The notes beneath the pieces were generated by a model. It made no database searches. It saw nothing but the letters and a program-made list of their open reading frames with translations, and was not told the DNA's origin. A DNA stretch of 64,000 bases from Mesostigma viride (lineage: Eukaryota > Streptophyta > Mesostigmatophyceae > Mesostigmatales > Mesostigmataceae): positions 3,531,701 through 3,595,700 of the forward strand of contig RPFO01000406.1 in assembly GCA_009746045.1 (NCBI GenBank), written 5' to 3'. Position numbers and translations under genes: made by a program. Positions 23,214 through 34,275 of the stretch are shown in pieces (position 1 is the stretch's first letter; every line of letters starts with the position of its first letter).

Positions 23214-23581
23214 GTACGTATACGTGCGAGGTCTGTGTCTGAGTTCTTGCTCGACCCATGGTTAGTGTGTGTGTCGGTGGTGCATTGTGCTTCTTCTTTA
23301 CTACTCATTCAGTGCTGATCAGTGTGGCAGTCTGATGCAGGGGTGACTCATACTGATCATCATGGGAGACGCGAATCAGCAGCATGAACAATGTTGTCCT
23401 GGATGAACATAGTTTGTTATAGCAAAATCAATGTCTTGGGTCTCCATGATTGGTACCACGCTATAAGGACACTTCTTATAGTCTCACTATAGATGAGCTG
23501 GCTGCCGATTTTTCGGCGGTTGACCCCGTTACCTAGGCTGATATACTGGCACGGCCTTGGCGGGGGGCCAAGTTGCGTTAT

Positions 23582-23947
23582 CAGATTTCTTTGAAAACAG
23601 TTTACGGTAGTGCAGTGGTCTGAGAGAGGCCGCCGTAGGCGGCTGGGACAGCCGCCGGTTTCAAGTCCCACCGGCCGCGCAAATGGCAGGCGTTGGACAA
23701 TTCAATCATAAACTAAATACATAATAATGGGGAATAGTGGGCTCGCTGCTCTTGGTCAGTCCGCACGCCAAGTGCTCGTCTTCAAGCTCTAGTACAGAAA
23801 TATGTACAAAATTTCTAAAAATCCGGCGTCACAGGCTAGTGATGTGACGGTCGCCACTTGTCAGTGGACACATTTTGTGACGAAAGCACTTTACGTGGCA
23901 AGCCCTAGTGGGCTTTGAAAACAGGAGTAGGAATAGTTCAAAGCTAT
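23582..23947 (+). mobile_element. A-repeat of DIRS family X, left part
   Basis: Starts CAGATTTCTTTGAAAACAG and matches the A repeats at 57911-58400 and 59345-59850 (GGCTGGGACAGCCGCCGG, GACGGTCGCCACTTGTCA, AGGAGTAGGAATAGTT). It is cut by DIRS copy 3 and continues at about 30179-30330 (TAGGGAGTTTGTGACGCAAG), so copy 3 inserted into it. Confidence 0.7.
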
Positions 23948-23991
23948 TTCTATGAACCGTGGAACTCTAGGGTAACCAAACTCTTTATTAA

Positions 23992-25704
23992 CCCCTAAAT
24001 GGTAGCAACTCTGTCCTAAAAATCGGACTGAGTTGCACATCTTTGCACATTTGTTTCTCCATGGCCTAAAAACAATTTCTGGCTACCCCAAGTTGGTACC
24101 AAGCATGCATTTATTTTGAATTTCTTTGGGGACATGCCACTGGTCCCATATCTTTGACTTTAGGGTGCTGTAAATAGCACCAACCCCAGGGGGGTACGGA
24201 AAAATGGGGTTTGAGACATACATCATGCAATATGGACCACTTTTACAAATATATAGGCCCTGGAATTTCAAAGGCAGTTAGTTTATATCACAGGCATGCC
24301 ATCCATGCATTCACAACATGACATGCTACAGAACTGCACAAGCTACATAGCTAGCAAAAATCCCAAAATAGCTCAGTCCTAAAAATAGGACTAAGTTTTT
24401 TTAGGGTGGTTGGCTAGCACTACCGTTGTGGTTTCCTATCCCAATGTGGCATAAAACATCATAGCTGGCCACACATGCATCCTCCAACACATTTCCAGCA
24501 TATAAAACAGCAGCTCATGCTATATAATACTGTAAATCTAGTGCCATTGGGCAGAAAGCACGCGTAGAAGGCACATGCAAGGAGCTTATTACCAACGTAC
24601 CCTATACGCTACAAACAACTTCAAAATAGGAGGAAAGAGGAAAGAAACAAAGTTAGCAACTTGCTTATGCTTCAATGCAAGCAGATCCCAGGCATCTCTA
24701 TGTCTCTAACACACAGCAAACACACAAAAAGAAGGCGGGCTTGGCCAGCATGCATGCCTAGAACTGGGCAGAAAAACACTCGCCCTGAGTTGTTTAAGCA
24801 ACGGAAAGCATCGTATCATCACACTGAACATTATTACAAACGATATCTGTCGTTATACCGACATTCATGTTGTAGCATACGCTAAAAGCAGTCAAAACTC
24901 GTCCAAAATCTGGCCGAGGTAACATTACTACCCAACCATCACAAGCCTATGCACAGAAGCAATAAAACAACAAAAAGACAGTCATAAAGCTTCAATTATA
25001 GCCCCGAGACTGGTATCAAAACAATATATGACACATGCGCGGTCACTGAGACATGATAAAAGGCTAAAACGTACCTGGTCGAAACCGCAGATTACCTTGT
25101 TTGCAGGAGCTAGCACGCCCACCCGACGAACGTAGCCGCAAGCATGTCCTGGCCGCCATTGATGGTCAACTGTGCTAGGAACGACGTAACTAACTCACCC
25201 ATGCGCAAAAATCCGAACATTTTCTGCCGAGCAACAGGTACAGCTTGCACTGTCATCGCCTGGCCGCTCACGCGATTTGCTGCGCCGCCACATAACCTCG
25301 AGACATATCTAGGCATTTGTAAATGTTGCACGGCTACGCATATAGCATTTAAAAGACCTAGGGAGGATGCCTACAAAGTTTCAGTCGAATACGTCAAGCC
25401 ATGCTCTCGCCCCAGTCAGTGGTTTGTGCCACCATAGCCGCGGACGTGAATAATTTTTATTCACGTCGTCCTCGTTTGGCCATGGTACCCCCCGTACTTT
25501 CCTTGACTGTAGGTCCCTGTCCAGGTGTCCAAAAGTAGTAAACCAGGGGTGTACGTGAAAGTACAAATCTAGATCTCGAATCTGGTCCAAACAGAATATT
25601 CAAAAGTTTGCTAGAATTATAGCTAGTTCTGCCACAAACTCGGTCCGATTTTTAGGACTGAGAAAAACTCAGTCCTTCAAATCGGACTGAGTACCATTTA
25701 AGGG
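23992..25704. mobile_element. piggyBac-like (TTAA) non-autonomous element, 1713 bp
   Basis: Sits within the B2 repeat of DIRS copy 3. TTAA occurs on both sides (23988-23991 and 25705-25708); removing the insert and one TTAA restores the B-repeat sequence CTCTTTATTAAAACAATG. Ends are CCCCTAAATGGTA and, on the other strand, CCCTTAAATGGTACTC. Subterminal hairpins repeat CAGTCC-(N)-GGACTGAG near 24010-24035, 24370-24395 and 25650-25690. No transposase domain was recognised inside. Confidence 0.78.
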
Positions 25705-26402
25705 TTAAAACAATGAGTGGAGCACATACAAAAGGCAGGCCAGATCCCGGCCGCCGATGCTCATGGGAACACTTATTGCTTGGCAAAGGCTAGCCTTACC
25801 CCCAAACACGCAGGGAGGGTGGGCGGGAAAAGAAAGAGGCCAACCTTAGCTAGGTGAGTTTGTTTTTGTCCTTTTTGCGTGTCTTGCGGCCTTGGCCCGG
25901 ACGGCATTTTTTCGCCACGCAAATGTTGCGTATGAACAAATGACGCAAAGTGGCCTTCTACTTGCCGGCAGCTTACGTAAGGCTGCCGGGGCTAGTTAAT
26001 AGCTCACATATTGCGTGAGAGAAAGAATCTAGATTTAGTTAATCACTATATGCCATTACCAAAGAAACCTACATAGACAGTGGCAGGTTTATATCTCAAC
26101 GTAGCTCCTGCCACCTGGCCAAGAAAAACTGGCCAAAGCTTTGGCCACGACTCAAGCCTCACCGGTCTCAAAAGGTATGTCACGTGAACCCTATAACCTA
26201 GCTATAGCGGCTACCCTTCCATCTCACTATAAAGAAACTATGCTCAGAGAACCACGACTCTATTGACCGTGGAACTCCAGGGTAACCAGACTCTTTATTA
26301 AAACAATGAGTGGAGCACATTCAAAAGGCACGCCACATCCCGGCCGCCGATGCTCATGGGAACACCTGTTGCTTGGCAAAGGCTAGGCTTACAATTATAT
26401 CC
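25705..26402 (-). repeat. B1-A2-B2 block of DIRS copy 3
   Basis: B1 26258-26402, A2 25800-26257, B2 25705-25799 continuing at 23948-23991 beyond the piggyBac-like insert. B repeats carry the AATAAAGAGTCTGG stretch on the minus strand and start GTAAG(G/C)CTAGCC. A2 matches A1 at 29745-30178. Confidence 0.75.
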
Positions 26403-26466
26403 CTCTATGGCGATCCATGCCAGCGGCAAAGAACCTAGCATAATGACATAGTAATGAACAACCAAA

Positions 26467-27318
26467 CTAGGTGGAGGGCAGTTTCAAAATAGCCCGCCAG
26501 GCCCGAGGGGGGCAGGCGGCCATGGCCCGAAGAAGAACAGCAGGAAGCTCCACGGTCCTCCAAGCTGCGGTGCAAGCCCACATAATGGACAACCGTGGAG
26601 CTGCTAAGCCACTGCGCCCCCGGCCCTGGATGTTCCCCACGCTGTGACCCTCGAGGAAATCATGGGTGGCACCCCCATGCCGCAGCCCGTGAATGGTGAA
26701 AATCTGGACGACCCCCAACGCCTGAGTCGCATCCTGCCAAAGACGCCTGAATTGCGGATAGGTGAAAGGGAACACGGCCTCCCAAGCGTGCTTGCCCGCC
26801 ATGCAGTGCCGGAGGATGGTATCTGACATCAAGTCTTCTACCACCACCGACTGAGTCTTGCCCTTAGAGGTCTTGGTAGACCTCAATAGCAGGGCGCCCT
26901 GCTGAGCGGGCCCAAGCCGAACGTCAGGCTGGAGGCGCACATGGCCAACACGGAGGTTCAGCCCCTCCGAGATTCGCAGGTAATGGCGGAATAGGATGAC
27001 AACCAGCAGGCCCGCAAGGCGCTGACCTTGCATTACCATCATGCTGGCAAGTGCAAACGCCGCCTCCCATGGAATGGGGGGAGGGGCACGGGGGGGCGCA
27101 AGTGTTTTCCACCCAGCGAGGACGCCATGTGCCAAGTCTCGCCGCTTCACCATACCGGGATAATAAAGTTGCAACCCCATCAAGGCATTGACACACGTCT
27201 GGCGGCTGTGTCCCCGAAAGTGAGCCCAGGCGACATACGCACAAAAGGTCTCTTCAAGGGCGTCAGCTCGTGACGATGACCTGTCCGCCCGCCCGCCCGC
27301 CCGCCCGCCTCCCACCAA
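26467..27318 (-). pseudogene. Tyrosine recombinase of DIRS copy 3
   Basis: The best preserved catalytic region of the four up to the HxxR box. The N-terminal part reads ETFCAYVAWAHFRGHSRQ, then YLRISEGLNLRVGHVRLQP (box I Arg region) and FTIHGLRHGGATHDF with His and Arg intact. Just after, a frame change at GRGRSGLAAPRL destroys the nucleophile segment. A GGGC repeat (CCCG on plus, about 27287-27308) lies in the N-terminal linker. It should insert cDNA circles by site-specific recombination in an intact element. Confidence 0.78.
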
Positions 27319-27412
27319 GTCAATAGGGAATCAAGGCCACGACGGTAGGCCAGCAAGGTAGCCGGCTTTACTTTCCCCTCAAGTAATGGAAGGTATAGCT
27401 AACAGGTGCAGG

Positions 27413-27451
27413 GGGGCCCGGGTTAGGATGGATGCCTTCCGTGGTCAGGTC
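27413..27451 (-). other. 2A-like motif (D-L-T-T-E-G-I-H-P-N-P-G-P) in copy 3
   Basis: Read on the minus strand: GWVRDLTTEGIHPNPGP. It keeps N-P-G-P and E-G-x-H-P although the surrounding protein differs noticeably from copies 1 and 2, which suggests selection on the motif in the ancestral elements. Confidence 0.5.
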
Positions 27452-27544
27452 GCGCACCCAGCCTGCCAAGAAAGTCGCCATAGATTGGCCGCAAGAGACA
27501 CCATCGGCTGGTTGAAGAGCACTCCGGCGTCCACAACCCTTGGG

Positions 27545-28294
27545 TCAGCGGCTCCCAGTGGCGAGTGTCAGTGCGCACAAGCGGCGGCACTGCTTGTTTA
27601 ACTTGTGTGATGATGACCGCCCCTTAGTAGCCAAGCAGCCCAGTGCCGCGGTGGAATCCACCAACCTCACCACCTGCTTGCCTCGGTTGGCCAGGCTGCG
27701 CGCACTCCTCTCCACGCCCTTCACTGCAGCCCGCGCCTCCTCGTTGATGTGCACCCCAGATCCAGCCAACGACTCCTGACCCCAAGCCGCCATTGCTGAC
27801 TAGTGATTGCTTGTTGCGCCCACGCGCTCAGTGGCCTAGGGCCAGCGTAGGCCACCTCGCATGGTGTGAGCAAAGTCGGGTACCCCCGCACCTCACGTGC
27901 CCGCGCCAGCTCTGTCACATCGCCCGGCTCCATGGTAGCGTACACGATGTCTACCTTGCCCGTAGGTGGACGCGTCAGATGCGACCACCTCACGTGCCAA
28001 AGGTGCGCTTCGGTCAATCCTTAGCATAGGAGCCAAGGCCAGGGCACACTCTAACTCCTGCCGCACCCCGGCCCACAGCACCCGGGACCGCTGCCCCCAC
28101 CCTTTCAGGCTGATGAATTTGAAACATTGCTGCCAGATGGACAGGCAGCTGCGGCCAGCTCGGCCGCATAGCCAACAGGTCGAGCAGCCGTGCCTTCCCC
28201 GGGCCACCTCCGCCTTTGGCAAGCTCACCGCGTCCGCGTGCAGTTGTTCATACTTATTCTGCTTCCCATGTATTGCATCAGCACCTTCTTGCAC
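27545..28294 (-). pseudogene. RNase H with deletion-joined ORF2 start, DIRS copy 3
   Basis: On minus: GKQNKYEQLHADAVSLPK (start of ORF2, as in copy 2), then RSCLSIWQQCFKF directly, showing loss of the RT core. RNase H follows with EVVASDASTYGQG, a frame change, HINEEARAAVKGVERSAR and VRLVDSTAALGCLATKG. The last motif is shifted out of frame. Confidence 0.72.
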
Positions 28295-28594
28295 CTGGCC
28301 GGTCGCAACTCCCCCTACATACGCGGCGACTGTGCCAGGTGCAGTGCTTCTTGACCCTCTGAAGGGCCTCCTCCCTCCCCTTAGAGCACGCCCTTCTAGG
28401 GTTCGGAGGGTCTGCTCCCCCCCCTCCCAGCCAATTAAGCCAACGCACTACCTTGCATTGCAGTGTGTACTCACGGTGGTGGTGCGTGGCACGCTGTCAC
28501 CGGCGTGCCGATCTCACCCTGCCCCACGCGGTGTACGCTGGCCTAAGTGGGTATGGCAGCGGGAAAAGGGAGCGGTCCCGCTGGGATTCTATTT

Positions 28595-29658
28595 TCATTC
28601 TTGTTGGGCCTTGCTGAGCTTGTCCAAGAGGATCGCAGTTTGGAGAGCTGCCTTGACAGTCAGGGTGGCTGACAGTGCAGCCTCCTCCCCTAATGGCAGG
28701 AGGTGGCTGGCCACCTTCCACCCCCCCCCTCCTTGCCCCTCAACCTGCAGCAAGGCCGCCACCACCCTCATTATGTAGGTACTCCATGCCCACAAGCTTC
28801 CCGGCTGCTGAGCCCAGCTCAGGTTGAGAAGGGTGTATATGGCCAATGCAATGTTCATGACAATGTTCCTGTTCTCCATGTTCTGCCAATTTCCAGGCTT
28901 GACTGTCATGACCCACGACCGGATTCCCATCCCATTGTCCCTAGCGTCCTCCAACACTCCCGGCAGCACCCGCTCCGAAATCCGATATTTCACGCTCTTG
29001 GCTCGGCTCGGCAGTGCCACCCCTTTCGAGGCCTTGAAGTGGCTTCCCGCCCCCACCATTCCTCCCAGCGCTGCCTTCAAACCTTGCATGAATTTCTCGA
29101 CCACGAGCTCCCCCTCGATCCTCGTCTCCCTCGTCCTCCTGATTTTCGGCTTCCGGAGGTGCCCCAACGAATGTCGCCAACTTCGCCCTCGCTTCCTTTC
29201 CGACAGCCCCCCCACCTGCCGAACTTTTGGCTGTGCCTTTCGGCTTGGCCATTTTTCGTTGCGCAGGTGTCGTTGGTGGCAGCGCCTCCTCCACTTAGTC
29301 CGCCGCGAGATCTGCCACGCGCGCCAGCTGGCAGTTTTGCCACCAACGCTTCCTTTGGGTCACGTGCATCCAACTTGTCGGCAATGTTGACGGGATCGGC
29401 CAGCAACTGCACGACAGACTTCAGCTGGCTCGAGCTCCACGAGCTGGCGTCTGTCATCCAGGCCTCGGCACCAAAGACCTGCTCGACTGCTCCCACAGCC
29501 TCTGCGGGGCTGGTGCACTTGGCGAGCAGAGTGCCGAGCTGCTTCTTTTTGGCGCTGAAGGCCACTGGCGCGTGACTGGCGGCAACAGCCCGCGGTGTGA
29601 GCGTCCCGTCCTCCCCGCGCGCTGCCTGCCTTGCTGTTGCCTTGCGCCCCTTCGGCAT
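28595..29658 (-). pseudogene. Gag-like ORF1 of DIRS copy 3
   Basis: The ATG at 29658 gives MPKGRKATARQAARGEDG, followed by LGTLLAKCTSPAEAVGAVEQ and WSSSQLKSVVQLLADPVN. After a frame change near 29300 come KFMQGLKAALGGMVGAG, RISERVLPGVLEDARDNG, NIALAIYTLLNLSW, MRVVAALLQVEGQG and ILLDKLSKAQQE. The order and the KAQQ ending match copies 1 and 2. No zinc knuckle is seen. Likely a capsid or RNA-binding protein. Confidence 0.65.
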
Positions 29659-29744
29659 TGGTGCTCAGGGCCAAAAATGGCTCCGACGGTAAAGGTTTGT
29701 CAAACGAGAGGTTCGTTTCCCCTGGCTCGCTGTCGCCGCCCTTG

Positions 29745-30178
29745 TGAAAAGAAAAGAGGCCGACCATTATAGCTAGGTGGGTTTTTTTTGTCCTTTTTGC
29801 GTGTCATCCGGCTTGGCCCGGACGGCATTTTTTTGCCACGCAAATGTTGCGTCTGAACAAATGACGCAAAGTGGCCTTCTCCTTGCCGGCGGCTCAGAAA
29901 GGTTGCCGCGGGTAATTTGGGTCACATATTGTGTGAGAGAAAGAATCTAGATCTAGTTAATCACTACGCCATTAACCAAGAAACCTAGACAGTGGCAGGT
30001 TTACATCTCAACGTAGCTCCTGCCATATGGCCAAGAAAAACTGGCTAAAGCTTTGGCCACGACTGATCCGGATCAGGCCGCACCGGCCTCAAAAGGTATG
30101 TCACGTGAACCCTATAACTTAGCTATGTCGGCTAACCTTCCATCTCACTATAAAGAAACTATGTTCCGAGAACCACGA
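29745..30178 (-). repeat. A1 repeat of DIRS copy 3
   Basis: On minus it starts TCGTGGTTCTCGGAACATAG and ends near GGCCTCTTTTCTTTTC, just upstream of Gag. It matches A2 at 25800-26257 and the A part of the solo element at 40837-41260. Probably carries the promoter; no core element can be named with confidence. Confidence 0.7.
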
Positions 30179-30335
30179 TTTGGTAGGGAGTTTGTGACGC
30201 AAGTCTGACGTTACACGGAAAGTGAATCAACGTTTGTCAGCAGCTGTCCTGCTTGGCCGAAGGGGAATAATAGCTAAACGCAGTTCAAATGTCGTCTAGG
30301 TAGTTTCTTTCATCTGCCCACCCACCCCTTTACTA
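30179..30335 (+). repeat. Right part of interrupted family X A-repeat
   Basis: Reads GGTAGGGAGTTTGTGACGC and CTGTCCTGCTTGGCCGAAGG, then TTTCATCTGCCCACCCACCCC, matching 58275-58400 and 59706-59850. It is the continuation of 23582-23947. Confidence 0.7.
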
Positions 30336-31070
30336 TTCTATTAACCGTGAAACTCCAGGGTAACCAGACTTTTTATGAAAACAATGAGTGGAGCACAAAG
30401 AAAAGGCAGGCCACATCCGGGCCGCCGATGCTCATGGGAACGATTAGTGCTTGTCGAAGGCTAGCCTTACCCCCCCAAAACGCAGGGAGGGTGGGCGGGA
30501 AAAGAAAAGAGGCATACCTTAGCTAGGTGGGGTTGGTTTTGTCTTTTTTTCGTGTCACGCGTCTTTGGCCTGGATGGCATTTTTTCATCACGCAACTTTT
30601 GTGTCTGAACAAATGACGCAAAGTGGCTTTCTACTTGCCGGCGGCTTCGAAAGGTTGGAGCGGGTATTGGGTCACAGATTGCGTGAGAGAAAGAATCTAG
30701 ATCTAGTTAACTACCACGTCATTGACAAACAACCTAGCTAGACAGTGGCAGGTTCATATCTCAATGTATGTAGCTCCTTCCACCTGGCCAGGAAATTGGC
30801 CAATGCTTTGGCCACTGGCGATCCAGATCAGGCCGCACCGGTCTCAAAAGGTATGCTATGTGGACCCTAAAACCTAGCTATAGCGGCTACCCTTCCACCT
30901 CACTGTAAAGAAACAATGTTCATGGAACCACGATTCTATTAACCGTGGAACTCCAGGGTATAAACCAGAGTCTCAAATTATTTAAACAATGAGTGGAGCA
31001 CATACAAAAGCCATGTCCCAGCGGCCGATGCTTATTGGAACACTTATTGCTTGTCAAAGCCTAGCCTTAC
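30336..31070 (-). repeat. B1-A2-B2 block of DIRS copy 4
   Basis: B1 30934-31070, A2 30471-30933, B2 30336-30470. Each B starts GTAAGGCTAG on minus and ends GGTTAATAGAA. Confidence 0.75.
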
Positions 31071-31142
31071 CCTTAGATCCCTCTATGGCGATCCATGCCA
31101 GTGGCAAAGAACCCATCGTTAATAGCAGAAGGAACAACTTAC

Positions 31143-31868
31143 CTAGGTGTAGGGCAGTCTCAAAATAGCCCGCCAGGCCCGAGGGGGGCAGGTGGCCATA
31201 GCCCGAAGAAGAGCAGCAGGAAGCTCCACGGTCCTCCAAGCTGCGGTGCGAGCCCACATAATGGACAACCGTGGTCGAGCTGCTAAGCCACTGCGCCCCC
31301 GGCCCTGGATGTTCCCCAGGCTGTGACCCTCGAGGAAATCATGGGTGGCACCCCCTGGCATGCCTCAGCTGTGAATGGTGAAAATCTGGGCGACCCCCAA
31401 GGCCTGAGTCCCAATTGCCAGATGCGTCTGAATTGCGGGTAGGTGAAAGGGAACACGGCCTCCCAAGCGTGCTGGCCCGCGATGCAGTGCCGGAGGATGG
31501 TTTCTGACATCAAGTCTTCTACCACCACTAACAACATTCTGCCCTCAGTCAGAGGTCTTGGCAGACTTCAACAGCAGGGCGCCCTGCTGAGCCGGCCCGA
31601 ACCGGACGTCAGGCTGGAGGCGAACATGGCCAACACGGAGGTTCAACGCCTCCAAAATCCGCAGGTAATGGCGGAATAGGATGACAACCAGCAGGCCCAC
31701 AAGGCGATGACCTTGCATTACCATCATGCTGGCAAGTGCAAACGCCGCCTCCCATGGAATGGGGGGAGGGGCACGGGGGGGCGCAAGTGTTTTCCACCCA
31801 GCGAGGACGCCATGTGCCAAGTCTCGCCGCTTCACCATACCAGGGTAATGTAGTTGCAACCCCATCAC
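31143..31868 (-). pseudogene. Tyrosine recombinase of DIRS copy 4
   Basis: Reads LQLHYPGMVKRRDLAHGVL, YLRILEALNLRVGHVRLQP and WEAVFPFTYPQFRRIWQ, parallel to copy 3. The HxxR box is lost to small indels (HS-stop-GMPGGATHDF), so the enzyme is dead. Confidence 0.75.
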
Positions 31869-32101
31869 AGCATTAACACCAAACGTCTGGCGGCTTTATC
31901 CCTGAAAGTGAGCCCAGGCGACATACGCACAAGAAGGTCTCTTCAAGAGTGTTAGCGCGTGACGATGACCTGTCCGCCCGCCCGCCCGCCCGCCCGCCTC
32001 CCACCAGGCCAAGAGAGAAGCAAGGCCACAACGATAGGCCAGCAAGGTAGCCGGCTTTACTTTCCCCTCAAGTAATGGAAGGTATAGCTAACAGGTGCAG
32101 G

Positions 32102-32140
32102 GGGGCCCGGGTTAGGATGGATGCCTTCCGTGGTCAGGTC
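32102..32140 (-). other. 2A-like motif in copy 4
   Basis: Same bases as in copy 3 (D-L-T-T-E-G-I-H-P-N-P-G-P on minus). Not independent evidence, because the two copies are near identical here. Confidence 0.45.
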
Positions 32141-32233
32141 GCGCACCCAGCCTGCCAAGAAAGTCGCCATAGATTGGCCGCAAGAGACACCATCGGCTGG
32201 TTGAAGAGCACTCCGGCGTCCACAACCCTTGGG

Positions 32234-34275
32234 TCAGCGGCTCCCAGTGGCGAGTGTCAGTGCGCACAAGCGGCGGCACTGCTTGTTTAACTTGTGTGAT
32301 GATGACCGCCCCTTAGTAGCCAAGCAGCCCAGTGCCGCGGTGGAATCCACCAACCTCACCACCTGCTTGCCTCGGTTGGCCAGGCTGCGCGCACTCCTCT
32401 CCACGCCCTTCACTGCGGCCCGCACCTCCTCGTTGATGTGCATCCCCAAATCCAGCCAACGACTCTTGACCTTAACCCACCATTGCTGACTAGTGATTGC
32501 TTGTTGCGCCCACGCGCTCAGCGGCCTAGGGCCAGCGTAGGCCACCTCGCATGGTGTGAGCAAAGTCGAGTACCCCCGCACCTCACGTGCCCGCGCCAGC
32601 TCTGTCACATCGCCCGGCTCCATCGTAACGTAGACGACACCCTGCCCGTTAGTACCATGGTATTGGAGGTTGTTAGGGATATTATATCCACCTCGCCACA
32701 ATATATCCCAGCCTGATTTATTTCTTGTTGGATTTATTACTTATGGACTGGGAATTCGATACGTCTGATAAGCTATAGATGGATTGGGCTCAATGAGCCG
32801 ATCAATATTCATGTGCCATAGTCCTACTATACTTGGACATGGATGACTTGTACCCTGTCAGAGTTAGCATAGTAGCATCACGTATTTGATTCACAAGTGT
32901 TACACTCGTTTGATTGACAAGTAGTGCTATGGTCTAGTGGACAAGTGTTTGGTCCATGAGCTGACAAGTGTTGGAAGCTCATAATGACACATGTTATAGT
33001 TATGGATTACATGATGACAGGTGGGAAGACTCATTGCATGACACACTTCACTCCAAGGAGAAGAGATGTGTCACTTTATGAACCATGTTATGTGGCACAT
33101 TATTACGTAGACACTTGGCATCTTCTAGCTATTATGCACCAATTCTCATTGGATCATATCTAGAATGTTCTGGGAATGTTCTAAGAATATGCCCATATTG
33201 CACCCACAGAACTTGCCGGATCATTTATCGTGTCCGATTGCTGCTGTGGCATGCCTCTGGCATGAAGGAGAAAGGGGGTCTCTACCCTTTCTTCCTGTTG
33301 TGCACATACAGGGATTAAAAGCACTCCGGTGCTCCGTGACTCCCCAACGGGAGCACTAGTTTAATTAATTAATTAAGAATATGCCAAGAAAATTCCAGGA
33401 ATATACTGAGAATGTGCTGGGAATATGCTAGGAATATGCTAGGATGTTTCTACAAGCTTCTGTGATGATGTAATTGCTGATGTCATCTTTCCTAGCCTAC
33501 ATAAAAGGTTTAAAAGGAAACTGCCCCCTAACTAAGGGCAGGTACCTCCATTCAACCTCTTTTCCTAACCTTTCAGCCTACAGTATGAAATATAACTCTT
33601 TTCTGGTCTCTCTCTTCCATTGTCTTCAAGCTCAGTTTTTCATCATCTGCAAGGTGCAAGGGCAGCAAGGCCAAGCGCAAGGCATTGTGTAAACCCATTA
33701 GTTTCCTCTACCTTTCCCACATGGTATCGGAGGGAGTTTGCATCAGCGCGGGTCGACGCAACAGACGCGACAACCTAACGTGCCAAAGGTGCGCTTCGAA
33801 TGGTCAACCCTTAGCATAGGAGCTAAGGCTGCCGGGCACACTCTAGCTCCTCTCGCACCCCGGCCCACAACACCCGCGACCGCTGCCCCCACCCTTTCAG
33901 TCAGGCTGATGAATTTGAAACATTGCTGCTAGATGGAGAGGCAGCTGCGGCTTAACATCTGCAGCCACAACCACCCCCCAAGATGGCAGCCAGCCCCTCA
34001 GCCGTAGCTCGTCCACAAGTGAGGATAGCTTGCGTGTGGGCGATCACAAGAGTGAGTTGCTTGACTGTTGGTTCCAGCACACCGTTCCGCCGGTGCACCA
34101 CCCCCAGGGCTTCTAGCTCGTCCCCTCCCAGGCTGGCCGTCTTAGTCTTCTCCTTAGACAGCGCAAGGTTGTTAGGAAGGTAGCCTTCCTCAATAGCGCA
34201 CGTGATGAGCTGGTTCACTGGGCACCTCTTGAAGGTCTGCCTGTTGCTGGCCACCAAGTCAACAAGACTCCACCT
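32234..34275 (-). pseudogene. RT tail and RNase H of DIRS copy 4, split by an LTR
   Basis: The RT end reads VDLVASNRQTFK, EEGYLPNNLALSKEKTKT and ELEALGVVHRRNGVLEPTVK (34275-33960). RNase H sequence then runs to about 33750, is interrupted by the LTR at 32671-33721, and resumes at 32640 with TMEPGDVTELARAREVRGY, HINEEVRAAVKGVERSAR and VRLVDSTAALGCLATKG. The motif C Asp pair is reduced to one Asp. Confidence 0.7.
32671..33721 (+). mobile_element. Copia-type solo LTR (1051 bp) with primer-binding site
   Basis: Starts TGTTAGGGATAT and ends CCCACA; TGGTATCGGAGG follows at once (33722-33733). That is the usual Copia-type primer-binding sequence pairing with initiator Met-tRNA (typical form TGGTATCAGAGC). 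It is homologous to the LTR at 57139-60406 (shared GGACTGGGAATTCGATA, GGATTGGGCTCAAT, CAAGGCATTGTGTAAA-like ends). A near copy of the primer site (TGGTATTGGAGG) also precedes the LTR at 32659-32670. It interrupts DIRS copy 4. Confidence 0.72.

Larger units (their letters stand above)
23948..30178 (-). mobile_element. DIRS/PAT-like retrotransposon copy 3, RT deleted
   Basis: Read on minus: A1 (30178-29745), Gag (29658 to about 28595), short ORF2 start joined to RNase H (28294-27545), 2A-like motif (27451-27413), recombinase (27318-26467), B1 (26402-26258), A2 (26257-25800), B2 (25799-25705 plus 23991-23948). B2 is split by a TTAA-flanked element. This gives the complete A1...B1-A2-B2 split direct repeat order. 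The ORF2 frame passes from STCWLCGRAG straight to SCLSIWQQCF, so the RT core is missing and the copy could only move with help. Confidence 0.8.
30336..34275 (-). mobile_element. DIRS/PAT-like retrotransposon copy 4, 5'-truncated
   Basis: On minus: tail of RT from about 34275, RNase H (33950-33745 and 32640-32234, split by a Copia-type LTR), 2A-like motif (32140-32102), recombinase (31868-31143), B1 (31070-30934), A2 (30933-30471), B2 (30470-30336). The block at 32060-32640 is almost identical to copy 3 at 27370-27950, so these two are recent relatives. Confidence 0.78.
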
